Positions 8,144 through 15,165 of a DNA stretch of 34,333 nucleotides are shown piece after piece (the first letter of the stretch is position 1; each line of letters starts with the position of its first letter). A program made the position numbers and the translations under genes. A model generated the notes under the pieces. The model was not told the DNA's origin. It saw only the letters and a program-made list of their open reading frames with translations, and searched no databases. Source of the DNA: Planctomycetia bacterium (GTDB lineage Bacteria > Planctomycetota > UBA8108 > SXIK01); assembly GCA_005772855.1 (NCBI GenBank), contig SXIK01000102.1:1-34333 (forward strand). Direction: 5' to 3'.

Positions 8144-8736
8144 GGTGTGGTGAAGGTCGCAGCCAGTGGCTGCCGGCAAAGGCAGAGGAAGTTTTCAAGG
8201 AGCTTGTGTCCGTGCTCCGTGAGCACGCTTTCCGGATGAAATTGGACCCCCAGCACGGGATAACGCTTGTGCTTCAGCGCCATGATGGTGCCGTCCTCGA
8301 GCCTTGCCGTCACCTCCAACTCGGAAGGGAAGTTCTGCTCGGTGACAACAAGTGAATGGTACCGCGCCGCAAGGAATGGGCTCGGGATGTCGCGAAAGAT
8401 CCCATCGCCCTCGTGATAGACCCTTGAAGTGCGCCCATGCACGGGGTTGCCTCGCACCACTGAGCCCCCATAAGCAGCCCCGATGGCCTGATGGCCGAGG
8501 CAGATTCCCAGAATTGGGATCTCGGACCCCAGGCGCCTTACAGCCGAGAGGCTGACGCCGGCCCTGAGTGGGTCGCAAGGGCCCGGCGAAATAACGATCC
8601 CTTCGGGAGCGAGCGCTCGAATGCCCGTCGCATCAATAGCGTTGTTTCTGACGACGACGGTGTCCTTTCCAAGCTCCTCGAAGTAGTGGGAGAGGTTGTA
8701 GACGAAGCTGTCGAAGTTATCGATGAGGAGTAGCAT
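8140..8736 (-). CDS. pabA: Glutamine amidotransferase, PabA/TrpG type
   Basis: 198-residue class I glutamine amidotransferase, the ammonia-supplying subunit of aminodeoxychorismate or anthranilate synthase. The N-terminus IDNFDSFVYNL and the oxyanion motif PGPCDP are present, with the catalytic triad Cys79 (ILGICLGHQ), His167 and Glu169 (QFHPES). No pabB/trpE partner is adjacent. Its stop overlaps the RFAP-synthase start by ATGA, so a role in 4-aminobenzoate supply for methanopterin is more likely than tryptophan synthesis; that is inference. No Shine-Dalgarno precedes ATG 8736, and a TATAAA -10-like box at 8778-8773 lies in the end of the repeat at 8775-8882. Confidence 0.87.
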   Translation of the reverse strand: MLLLIDNFDSFVYNLSHYFEELGKDTVVVRNNAIDATGIRALAPEGIVISPGPCDPLRAGVSLSAVRRLGSEIPILGICLGHQAIGAAYGGSVVRGNPVHGRTSRVYHEGDGIFRDIPSPFLAARYHSLVVTEQNFPSELEVTARLEDGTIMALKHKRYPVLGVQFHPESVLTEHGHKLLENFLCLCRQPLAATFTTP

Positions 8737-8774
8737 TGCGAGGAAGCCGTTGGGGACGACCGAGCGCGATACTT

Positions 8775-8882
8775 TATACTCCGCACGGCCATGCTTGGGA
8801 CATCTTTACCAAGGCTCACCCACAATCGGCGCCGGAGGCTCCCGGTGCGGGGGAGGTCTTCCTCCCCCTCGCGAGGAGTATA
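8775..8882 (+). repeat. Palindromic intergenic repeat, copy A (intact, with inverted termini)
   Basis: 108 bp bounded by perfect 8-bp inverted termini TATACTCC (8775-8782) and GGAGTATA (8875-8882). Inside are the family blocks GCACGGCCA, GGGACATC, TCGGCGCC and CCGGTGCG, then a perfect hairpin GGGGGAGG-TCTT-CCTCCCCC (8849-8868). It aligns along its whole length with copy B (12364) and, inverted, with copies D and E. The left terminus gives TATAAA pointing toward pabA; the right terminus gives TATAGT pointing toward the leader at 8991. Non-coding; looks like a MITE/REP-type element. Confidence 0.75.
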
Positions 8883-8990
8883 GTCGAGTCCCTCGGGAAT
8901 AAGTGATGAAAATCTCTTCGGGTCGCGTTGTCCTGAATCGGCATGCGCAGCAGGGTGATTGTGGGCTGGTGGGGTAGGTAAAAAACGGAA

Positions 8991-9156
8991 GGTCTTAAGT
9001 CTTTGTTGGGGCAGGCCGACTTTCCCAGTTGGTAGCGGCCCGAGGTCCTAAGTGCTTTACGCCAAAGCCGTAGCCCGAGGACGGTGAGGCCCATAACGTG
9101 GGCAGGCAGGCTACTTGCCTCAGCTTACTGCTAAAGCTTCTCCGGAGCGATTCCGG
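8991..9156 (+). promoter_or_regulatory. Structured leader of the FN3 lipoprotein gene
   Basis: The 5' leader holds consecutive hairpins: CCGT/ACGG (9068-9084), GCCCA/TGGGC (9089-9103), AGGCA/TGCCT (9104-9120), AGCTT/AAGCT (9122-9138) and CCGGA/TCCGG (9142-9156), the last directly before the Shine-Dalgarno AGGAGGA (9161-9167). Two similar segments GGTCTTAAGTCTTT (8991-9004) and GGTCCTAAGTGCTTT (9044-9058) suggest a duplicated element. It contains ACGCCAAAGCC, close to the ACGCAAAGCC core of GEMM/c-di-GMP-I aptamers, but the flanking helices do not fit. Candidate riboswitch or RNA thermometer of unknown class. Confidence 0.4.
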
Positions 9157-9170
9157 GGGGAGGAGGAAAC

Positions 9171-9728
9171 ATGACTCAGATTCAACGACAGGAAATTGAG
9201 GCCAAGGGGCGAGGGGTTGCGACAAGGCAGGCAGCACCACGGTTCTCACCGGCTCCAGCTGGGTTTCGCGTGGCTTGCTGGATCTCTGCGGTGGTTTTCG
9301 TCGCGTTCAGCGGCTTGTTCCTTCAAGGCTGCGCCCGCGAAGCGAGCGCAGAAGGTAACGTTTCGTCGTCGGGAGACGGAACGTCAAACCCGGTAGGCAA
9401 CGGACCGACAAGTCCAGAGGATCCGCCGGCGCCGCCACCCGAGGAGAATCCCGCCCCCCCGCCGCCTGGGGGTCCAGTAACGCTGCAACTGGGGTGGGAC
9501 GCGCCGACCCAGAGCGCTGACGGCACCACGCTCCGCGACCTTTCTGGCTATCGCATTTACCAGGGAAGCGTGGCAGGTAGGTACGATGTCGTTCAGGATA
9601 TTGGCAAGGTCACCAGCTTCGAGACCCAGCCCTTGACTCCCGGAACGTATTACTTTGCCTTGATCGCCCTCGATGGATCCGGTAACGAGAGCGATTTCTC
9701 CAACGTGGCTTCGGTCACGATCGAATGA
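9171..9728 (+). CDS. Small predicted lipoprotein with a fibronectin type III domain
   Basis: 185 residues. A hydrophobic segment (about 35-52) ends in LFLQGC with Cys54, an imperfect lipobox, so membrane anchoring is likely; the 34-residue stretch before it is unusually long. A Pro/Gly/Glu-rich spacer (about 60-97) leads to a single fibronectin type III-like beta domain (about 100-185: LQLGWDAPT, LSGYRIYQG, PGTYYFALIALDGSGNESDFSN). Such modules usually mediate protein or carbohydrate contacts outside the cell. The start is fixed by a strong AGGAGGA four bases upstream. The gene converges with the MfnE-like gene (12 bp apart) and has its own structured leader. No enzymatic function is seen. 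Confidence 0.75.
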   Translation: MTQIQRQEIEAKGRGVATRQAAPRFSPAPAGFRVACWISAVVFVAFSGLFLQGCAREASAEGNVSSSGDGTSNPVGNGPTSPEDPPAPPPEENPAPPPPGGPVTLQLGWDAPTQSADGTTLRDLSGYRIYQGSVAGRYDVVQDIGKVTSFETQPLTPGTYYFALIALDGSGNESDFSNVASVTIE

Positions 9729-9740
9729 AGGTTCATGGCC

Positions 9741-10358
9741 TTACACCGGCGTTCCAGTAGTTCTGAGCGCAACCTCTCTCGGAGCGTTCTCGCGCAGGTT
9801 GACAATGACGACACGTGGAATTGTCTGGGCAACCTGTGGAAAGTGAGGATCAACGATGCCTTGTACCGCCGCCTCTTCGAACGACAAGCCTTCTGTGGGT
9901 GTGATTGATTTGAGGAGGATCAGCTCGGGCGCGCCAAGCGTCACAGCCATCCGGGCGCCGATGGAGTCGCTCGTGACCCGCCAGCGGCGCGGGAGGGGGT
10001 CGTGGGAGCACTCGTCGATATCGAGCAGAAACCGGTAGGGGTCCAGCAGCGGCACCCGGCCGCGGTGCCAGGCCACCTGCAGAGCCTCGATGGTCTCGAC
10101 GTGCTCGACCCCTGGCAAGATACGCTCCGTCACGAGCGCGGTGATCGTGAGAGCCCGCACCGCGATCCAGTGTGACGGCTCCTCGCCGATCGCGTAAGCA
10201 CGGTCCCAGGCGCGGATTTGCTCCACGATCGAGCCGCCGCCGCACAGTAGCACGGGACGTGGGCGTGAGAAATCGGCGAGGAAGTTTCCAAGACGCTCTG
10301 GCAGGTCCGGCAGTTCGAGGAGGCTTCCGCCGAGCTTGATCACGCAGGAGGTATTCAT
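9741..10358 (-). CDS. mfnE: Amino-acid-kinase-family protein, MfnE-like (furan phosphate kinase)
   Basis: 205-residue member of the amino acid kinase fold: IKLGGSLL (7-14) binds phosphate, CGGGS (39-43) and the C-terminal TSDSIGARMAVTLGAPELILLKS region (129-151) match the ATP-binding half. Homologues in methanogens phosphorylate aminomethylfuran-methyl phosphate to the diphosphate in methanofuran synthesis, and homologues are found in bacterial H4MPT gene islands. The start ATG 10358 overlaps the stop of the MfnF-like gene by ATGA, and translation from there gives the canonical N-terminus; the frame is open further upstream but without similarity. Last gene of a three-gene operon. Symbol given by family and context. 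Confidence 0.75.
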   Translation of the reverse strand: MNTSCVIKLGGSLLELPDLPERLGNFLADFSRPRPVLLCGGGSIVEQIRAWDRAYAIGEEPSHWIAVRALTITALVTERILPGVEHVETIEALQVAWHRGRVPLLDPYRFLLDIDECSHDPLPRRWRVTSDSIGARMAVTLGAPELILLKSITPTEGLSFEEAAVQGIVDPHFPQVAQTIPRVVIVNLRENAPREVALRTTGTPV

Positions 10359-11383
10359 GCAGCCGATTGTTTCAAGTTGTGAAGGATTCTTGCAAGAGCC
10401 ACCGCGGGCGCCGCGGCGGATGCCTCGGGGCCCAGCTCGGTCGATAGCCGCACAAGTCGTTGTGCCACCCTCGTTGCCAGTGAGGCTGCGAGGAACTCTC
10501 CGGACCCGGAGACCACGGCAAAATCCGCCCGGGACCCCAGCGAAGCGACCCCTCGATCGATCGCACGGCCCAGAATCGTGGCTTGCGCCTCGGCGATGCT
10601 GCGCGCTGCCTGTGCGGCATCTTTCTGCGAAAACGTCGTGGAGTCCGCGCAGATCATGCGTGCCAGTCGATCGAGGGCCCTGGGTCGTGTCGCCTCCCGC
10701 CCATCCGCGGTCTGGCTTGCCTCGTCGCTCTCGGCGACAAGCCCGAGCGTGAGGTAAGCGTCGAGGGTCGTCGCGAAGAGCTCCGCGCTCACGGGGCAGC
10801 GCTTGCCCCGGTAAGGGAGGTCGCGAACCAGCGCGGCCACTGGCGTGCGGGAGATTCCGGTGTAGACGAGTTCGCGGGTGAGGAGCCTCTCCGTGTCGGT
10901 TCGGCCCCCCGGGGTGGGCTTGCCGGCGATGAGGGGCACGATGTCCGTTGTCGTCGAGCCCACGTCGATGAGGAGGCCGCGTCCCTCGGGACCGTGCTCG
11001 CAGGCGAGATATGCCAGGGCGAGCCAGTTGGCTGCGGCTGCGGGTAGCGGATCGTGTAGTGCCTCCCCGATGGGCACGAGTCGAGAGTCCGTGCGCCAGA
11101 CCAACGTCTCGAAACGCCCTGGCAAGGAATCGCAAGCCTCCTTCACGCTTTCAAGGATCCGTTGGACGCCCTCGGCCTTCGTCGCGAAGCAGTCGCACAG
11201 CTCGCCCGTCATCGTCACCGCGAGTGCGTCAAGAGGGCCCAGACGTTCGGCAATCGTGGAGCGGAGCACGGGCGCGAGCCGGTCGGGGTCTCGCCAGAGC
11301 GCGAAGGGCCTCGTGAAGGCCTGGCCTCCATGAAGCGCTCCTTTCAAGTTGGCGCCGCCGATGTCAAGAGCCGCGATCCTCAC
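10355..11383 (-). CDS. mfnF: H4MPT-linked C1 pathway protein, ASKHA/hydantoinase-like (MfnF-like)
   Basis: 342 residues from GTG 11383. The ASKHA-fold phosphate motifs are clear: DIGGANLKG (7-15), TMTGELCDCF (58-67) and DVGSTTTDIVPL (140-151). This is the family annotated as a hydantoinase/oxoprolinase-like protein of H4MPT-linked C1 transfer; the archaeal member MfnF condenses the furan diphosphate with the gamma-glutamyl-tyramine unit in methanofuran synthesis. In methylotrophic bacteria the equivalent product is methylofuran. GTG 11383 overlaps the upstream TGA as GTGA and gives the expected N-terminus; an upstream ATG at 11569 lies inside the preceding gene and adds 62 unrelated residues. 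Central gene of the operon. Confidence 0.8.
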   Translation of the reverse strand: MRIAALDIGGANLKGALHGGQAFTRPFALWRDPDRLAPVLRSTIAERLGPLDALAVTMTGELCDCFATKAEGVQRILESVKEACDSLPGRFETLVWRTDSRLVPIGEALHDPLPAAAANWLALAYLACEHGPEGRGLLIDVGSTTTDIVPLIAGKPTPGGRTDTERLLTRELVYTGISRTPVAALVRDLPYRGKRCPVSAELFATTLDAYLTLGLVAESDEASQTADGREATRPRALDRLARMICADSTTFSQKDAAQAARSIAEAQATILGRAIDRGVASLGSRADFAVVSGSGEFLAASLATRVAQRLVRLSTELGPEASAAAPAVALARILHNLKQSAA

Positions 11384-12351
11384 GGAGCTGTCTCCGAATG
11401 CTCGAGCGCGCCATCCGGTTGAAACTTGACACTGCCGGATCTCCAGAGAGGCGGCGCGGGAAACTCGCCATGAATTGTCCGCAGCCAGTGCTCGGCGAGG
11501 TTGGTCGTTGAGAGCGCTCGGAGGCCGACGTAGCTTGTCGTCAGGCGCGGGTTGATCTCGACGATGCAATCCTTGGGTTCATCGCGTGCGTCCACGTCGA
11601 GAATCATGTCGACGCCGACGAATCCAAGGAGCCCGGAGATTGAGTTCACCGCCCGCAGCGCGAGCCTGCGAGCCCTTGCCTCGAGCCGGGGGGGAAGGGG
11701 CAGGCGTCCGCCCTTGTATCGAAACCCGCCGTCCACCGAAAGAAGCTGCTCACCCGAGCGCAAGGGCAAAATACCCCGCGGCCCGGCGATGCAAAGCAGG
11801 CTCGCGGAGAGGCCGGCGACATACGGCGTCGCAATGCACTCGCGGGTCGGGACGGGTAGCTCGCAGTGGCTGCGGACAAGGCAAGTCTCCGTGGACCCTG
11901 ATCCCCACCGGGGCTTCACCACGGCCGGATACCCGAAGCTTGGGTCGCGTCCGGCGACGAAAGGCTCAGCTTCGACGGATGAAATTTTCAGCTGGCGAAG
12001 GAGGCGCGGAAGCTCGAGCTTGTCCGACGTGAGCGCAATCACCTCGTTCGAGGAGCCGAGTAAGCGTCCACCGACTGAGAGCACGCGAAAAGCGAGTGCC
12101 TTGAGGCAGCCGTCTAGCTCCGGAGCGATCAGCACGACACCATCTGAAACTCGGGAGAGGCGGTCAAACGCGAGCATGGACTCGTCGCCTCGGAGTCGCT
12201 CAGGGAGTGTCACAACGGAGATTCCCGGAACGTCCGCAAGATCCGTCACGAAAGCCTGGAGCATGGCTTGCCCTTCTTGTTCGAGGGACCTCGGAAACTC
12301 CCTCCCTGCGAATCCGCCGCCGGTCACATGCTCGTACACGAAGACTTGCAT
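11380..12351 (-). CDS. mfnD: ATP-grasp ligase, MfnD-like (tyramine/tyrosine-glutamate ligase)
   Basis: 323 residues from ATG 12351. ATP-grasp hallmarks: a TSDKLELPRLL stretch (108-118), VVKPRWGSGST (144-154) for nucleotide binding and FVGVDMILDVD plus EINPRLTTSYVGLR (about 272-285) for Mg-ATP. The N-terminus MQVFVYEHVTGGG is typical of the ATP-grasp proteins in H4MPT gene islands; the archaeal MfnD adds glutamate to tyramine for the furan cofactor side chain. First gene of the mfnD-mfnF-mfnE operon. A GTG at 12375 would start inside repeat copy B, so ATG 12351 is preferred. There is no Shine-Dalgarno, and TACAAT lies 8 nt upstream, which suggests a leaderless transcript. Confidence 0.78.
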   Translation of the reverse strand: MQVFVYEHVTGGGFAGREFPRSLEQEGQAMLQAFVTDLADVPGISVVTLPERLRGDESMLAFDRLSRVSDGVVLIAPELDGCLKALAFRVLSVGGRLLGSSNEVIALTSDKLELPRLLRQLKISSVEAEPFVAGRDPSFGYPAVVKPRWGSGSTETCLVRSHCELPVPTRECIATPYVAGLSASLLCIAGPRGILPLRSGEQLLSVDGGFRYKGGRLPLPPRLEARARRLALRAVNSISGLLGFVGVDMILDVDARDEPKDCIVEINPRLTTSYVGLRALSTTNLAEHWLRTIHGEFPAPPLWRSGSVKFQPDGALEHSETAP

Positions 12352-12359
12352 GGGTCGTG

Positions 12360-12367
12360 ATTGTATA
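12360..12367 (-). promoter_or_regulatory. -10 box in the end of repeat copy B, probably for a leaderless mfnD transcript
   Basis: On the minus strand TATACAAT contains TACAAT (12365-12360), followed by 8 nt and then ATG 12351, with no Shine-Dalgarno. The nadB gene has the same TACAAT-N8-ATG arrangement. No good -35 is present. The first bases come from the inverted terminus of the repeat. Confidence 0.35.
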
Positions 12368-12475
12368 CTCTGCACGGCCAGGATTGGGACATCCTGGCCA
12401 GGGCTCCCTCACCGTCGGCGCCCGAGGCGCGCCGCCAGGCGCCCAGGTGCGGGGGGTAGTCCTCCCCCGCGAGGA
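12364..12475 (+). repeat. Palindromic intergenic repeat, copy B
   Basis: Starts TATACTCTGCACGGCCA and aligns with copy A block by block: GGATTGGGACATCC, TCGGCGCC, a longer GC palindrome block (GCGCGCCGCCAGGCGC) and then the hairpin GCGGGGGG-TAGT-CCTCCCCCGC ending CGCGAGGA. The right terminus has lost the TATA end. Its left end overlaps the promoter region of mfnD. Confidence 0.65.
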
Positions 12476-12580
12476 TCACGACCAGACGGTCTCCCTCCTT
12501 GTGTATCCCCAGTCCTTTCGTACCCCTCTTCGGGAGTTCAGCGGGGCCGTGAACGATCGACAGCAGAAGCGGCCTCGCGG

Positions 12581-12609
12581 TTGACACCCGGTCCCAGACT
12601 TGTTACAAG
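12581..12609 (+). promoter_or_regulatory. Sigma-70 promoter of the HisA-like gene
   Basis: A perfect -35 TTGACA (12581-12586) is followed after 17 bp by TACAAG (12604-12609), preceded by TG at an extended -10 position. Predicted start near 12616, then GAGGGA (12639-12643 region) and GTG 12648. Confidence 0.55.
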
Positions 12610-12647
12610 CGGCGCTCCTGTCGTTCGTCTGGACTCGAGGGAACCGC

Positions 12648-13382
12648 GTGAACGTCTATCCCGTGCTTGACCTGAAAGGCGGGCTTGTCGTCAGGGGCCA
12701 GGGAGGCGACCGGGCCAGCTACAAGCCTGTTCAGAGCCAGCTCGTCGATTCCGCCGAGCCGTTGCGAGTTGCTCGAGCGTTCAGGGATTGTCTGGGGCTC
12801 GAGGAGCTTTACGTCGCTGATCTCGATGGGATCGGCGGCTCGGCGCCGGACTTCGCGACCCTGCGATGCTTGCTTCGCGACGGGTTCAGGCTCCTCGTCG
12901 ATGCCGGTGTTCGAGTGCCGGCGGACGCCACGGCCGTGGCTGTCCTGGGAGCCGAGACCGTGATAGCGGCTCTTGAAACTCTGCCGAGTCCGGATGCGCT
13001 TGCGAGGGTAGTGGAGGCTGTCGGATCGAAGCGTGTCATCTTTAGCCTCGACCTGAAAAACGGGGGCCTCCTCTGTGATTCCGCCGGTTGGCCCTTCGAC
13101 GACGCCCAGGCGGTGGCCAGGGAGGCCGTACGGCGCGGGGTGGAGCGCCTCCTCGTGCTCGATCTCGCCCAGGTGGGCAGTGGACGAGGTCCCGGCCACG
13201 TGGATTTCTTGACTCGATGGATCCGCGAATTCCCGGGAGTCGAAACGCTCTCCGGCGGTGGGGTACGCTCAGCCCGCGATCTTGAGGTCTTCGCCGCGGC
13301 GGGTGTGCACGGCGTGCTCGTGGCATCCGCACTCCACGATGGGTTGATAACGCGAAGCGAGATTGAACACCTCCGCGGCTAA
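12648..13382 (+). CDS. HisA/HisF-related TIM-barrel protein of the H4MPT gene island
   Basis: 244-residue TIM barrel related to the phosphoribosyl isomerase HisA. The first-strand Asp8 lies in VYPVLDLKGG; the second catalytic-type Asp is in LVLDLAQVGSGRG, and phosphate-binding loops appear as SGGGVRSARDLE and GVLVASALHDG. It belongs to the HisA/HisF-like group that occurs in methanogens and H4MPT-using methylotrophs and is distinct from true HisA; its reaction is not established. No other his gene is nearby, and the neighbouring divergent mfnDFE operon supports a cofactor role. GTG 12648 is chosen because GAGGGA lies just upstream and the protein then begins like its family; the frame is open from TTG 12600. 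Confidence 0.78.
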   Translation: MNVYPVLDLKGGLVVRGQGGDRASYKPVQSQLVDSAEPLRVARAFRDCLGLEELYVADLDGIGGSAPDFATLRCLLRDGFRLLVDAGVRVPADATAVAVLGAETVIAALETLPSPDALARVVEAVGSKRVIFSLDLKNGGLLCDSAGWPFDDAQAVAREAVRRGVERLLVLDLAQVGSGRGPGHVDFLTRWIREFPGVETLSGGGVRSARDLEVFAAAGVHGVLVASALHDGLITRSEIEHLRG

Positions 13383-13406
13383 TGTCTTGTCGATAAATTC
13401 CTGAGC

Positions 13407-15014
13407 ATGAAGACCCTGACCTCCCGAGTTCTCACGAGCCTTGTCTGGGTGTTCACCAATATTGCTGCCAAGAATGCTGTGCAGTTTACGCGAAACGTGA
13501 TCCTTTGGCGGTTACTCAGTCGGCGAGAGTTTGGGTTGAACGGAATGGTGTGGATCGCCATTAACGGGGCCACTCTACTCCAGGACCTGGGTTTCCAGGC
13601 CGAGCTGATCCAGCGGAAAAAGGAGATTGGTGGCGCGATCTCGGTGACCTGGTATGCAAACGTCGTCATTCGCAGTGTGATCTACGTGCTGCTTTACTTC
13701 CTTTCGCCACTTGTGGCCGCGCACTTCCGCGAGCCCGAGATCCAGAGCCTTCTCCAGGTGGCGAGCCTCGGAATTGTGGTGGGCGCCTTCGGCAGCGCCA
13801 ACGAGGCGATGCTCCGAAAGAATTTTCAGTTCAAGCGCCTTCTCGTGGTCGAAATGGTCGAGATGGTCACCCTGACGGTGGCGCAGATCCTTCTTGCCTG
13901 GCACGGTCTCGGCGTCTGGAGTCTGGTGTACGGTTCCATCTTTTCGAGTCTTGCGCGGTCCATCTGTCTCTGGTGGCTCGCCCCGATCCGTTTGGTGGGC
14001 TTTAACTGGCGGCTTGCGAAGGAGATGCTCCACTTCGGCAAGCACATGACGATCTCGACCCTGGGTCTCTGGTTCATCAAGAACATGGACTACTACTTTG
14101 TGGGTAAGTTCATGGGGGCCGCAGCGCTTGGGGTCTACACTCTGGCGTTCAAGCTGTCGGAGCTCATCGCCACCAATGTTGTGCGCAGCCTGGCGTCGGT
14201 GTTTTACCCCGCGTTCTCGGAAGTGGCCCACGACACGGAGCGGCTTCGCGGTGGTTGGTTGCGCGCTCTGCGCTATTCGATGCTGGTGGTGACGCCCATG
14301 GGGGTTGCCCTCATGCTTCTGTCAAGTGAGGTCATCCGTTCCTTTTACCCCGGCCAGGAGATCGCGACTGTTCCGATGACAATCCTTCTCCTCTTCAGCC
14401 TTTGCCGCGGAATCGGCACGCCGGTAGGCGATCTTGCGAAAGCCATCAACAAGCCGAGCATACTCACGAGGGCCGTGGAGATACATGCGCTGCTCATGGG
14501 CCCTACCCTTTACTGGATCACATCGCAATGGACGCCCCCGATTCAGCTCGATCTCATGGGCCCCCTGAACGCCGTCACAGTCTCGAATGAATGGCAAGGG
14601 CTCCTCATGGGCCCCGTGTTTCACTGTGCAATGGGCTTCTGGCAACCGGAGCTCGAGTGGGGTTTGATCCAGGTCTCCATCGTGGTGGCCGTGACGCCGC
14701 TTTTCGGTCTCGCAGTGAGCCTTTGGTTGACCTCACGGGAGGTGAAGTTCACCGCGCAGCAAGTCCTTGGCGCGCTGCTTCCCTCCGCGGTTTCAGCTCT
14801 CTTCATGGCTGTCAGCACGTTGGCCTTCAAGTGGGCCTGGTATGCGGCCCTGCCTGGGACTCCACCTCTCGTGGTGCTTCTGGTGCTGGGTCCGTTTTCC
14901 TGCATCCTCTATGGCCTGGGTTTGATCCTTTTCTTTCCGTCGGTTGCCGCGGATGTCAGGGCGCTTCTGGGTCGGGGGAGATCATCGAAGTCGAACGCCA
15001 GGGCTCCGGCGTAG
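13407..15014 (+). CDS. Oligosaccharide flippase (Wzx/WzxC-like) with an unusual internal repeat
   Basis: 535-residue polytopic membrane protein of the MOP/polysaccharide-transporter family, predicted to flip lipid-linked oligosaccharides across the inner membrane. The N-terminal TSLVWVFTNIAAKNAVQF and LLSRREFGLNGMVWIAI, the conserved FQAELIQRKK and the mid-protein GKHMTISTLGLWFIKNMDYY are characteristic; about 12 hydrophobic helices can be traced. Residues about 362-410 hold three copies of LMGP encoded by CTCATGGGCCC at 14493, 14553 and 14604, which look like an in-frame partial duplication between two membrane helices. It begins 24 nt after the HisA-like gene and may be cotranscribed. No glycosyltransferase or polymerase gene is adjacent, so the cargo is unknown. 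Confidence 0.85.
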   Translation: MKTLTSRVLTSLVWVFTNIAAKNAVQFTRNVILWRLLSRREFGLNGMVWIAINGATLLQDLGFQAELIQRKKEIGGAISVTWYANVVIRSVIYVLLYFLSPLVAAHFREPEIQSLLQVASLGIVVGAFGSANEAMLRKNFQFKRLLVVEMVEMVTLTVAQILLAWHGLGVWSLVYGSIFSSLARSICLWWLAPIRLVGFNWRLAKEMLHFGKHMTISTLGLWFIKNMDYYFVGKFMGAAALGVYTLAFKLSELIATNVVRSLASVFYPAFSEVAHDTERLRGGWLRALRYSMLVVTPMGVALMLLSSEVIRSFYPGQEIATVPMTILLLFSLCRGIGTPVGDLAKAINKPSILTRAVEIHALLMGPTLYWITSQWTPPIQLDLMGPLNAVTVSNEWQGLLMGPVFHCAMGFWQPELEWGLIQVSIVVAVTPLFGLAVSLWLTSREVKFTAQQVLGALLPSAVSALFMAVSTLAFKWAWYAALPGTPPLVVLLVLGPFSCILYGLGLILFFPSVAADVRALLGRGRSSKSNARAPA

Positions 15015-15048
15015 CAGGGCGATGCTTTCTTGACGAGATCTGGATTGG

Positions 15049-15125
15049 CTCCTCGCGGCCACGATGGGGACTTGCTGGCCAACGCTTCCCACCATCGGCG
15101 CCAGAGGCGCCCGGTGCAGGGGACC
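15049..15125 (+). repeat. Palindromic intergenic repeat, copy C (partial)
   Basis: Contains CTCCTCGCGGCCACGATG, GGGACTTGCTGGCCAACGC, CACCATCGGCGCC, then AGAGGCGCCCGGTGCAGGGGA, colinear with copies A and B and closest to copy D (shared block GATGGGGAC..TGGCCAACGCTTCC). The right hairpin and the TATA termini are missing. It lies between the flippase and the APH-like gene. A perfect hairpin GCACGG-AG-CCGTGC (15130-15143) follows, then CATAAT (15143-15148), a possible -10 for the next gene. Confidence 0.6.
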
Positions 15126-15165
15126 CATAGCACGGAGCCGTGCATAATGGATACCTGAAATCAAG

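Noticed and set aside
9044-9103. c-di-GMP-I (GEMM) riboswitch
   Set aside because: ACGCCAAAGCC resembles its core, but an extra C is present and the GNRA-capped P2 helix and the receptor helix are not found.
10359-11135. N-terminal extension of the MfnE-like frame
   Set aside because: The open frame continues through the MfnF-like gene but is Arg-rich nonsense; the ATGA overlap fixes the start at 10358.
12648-13382. True HisA of histidine synthesis
   Set aside because: The barrel is HisA-related but the surrounding genes and its divergence from standard HisA motifs fit the H4MPT-island paralogue.
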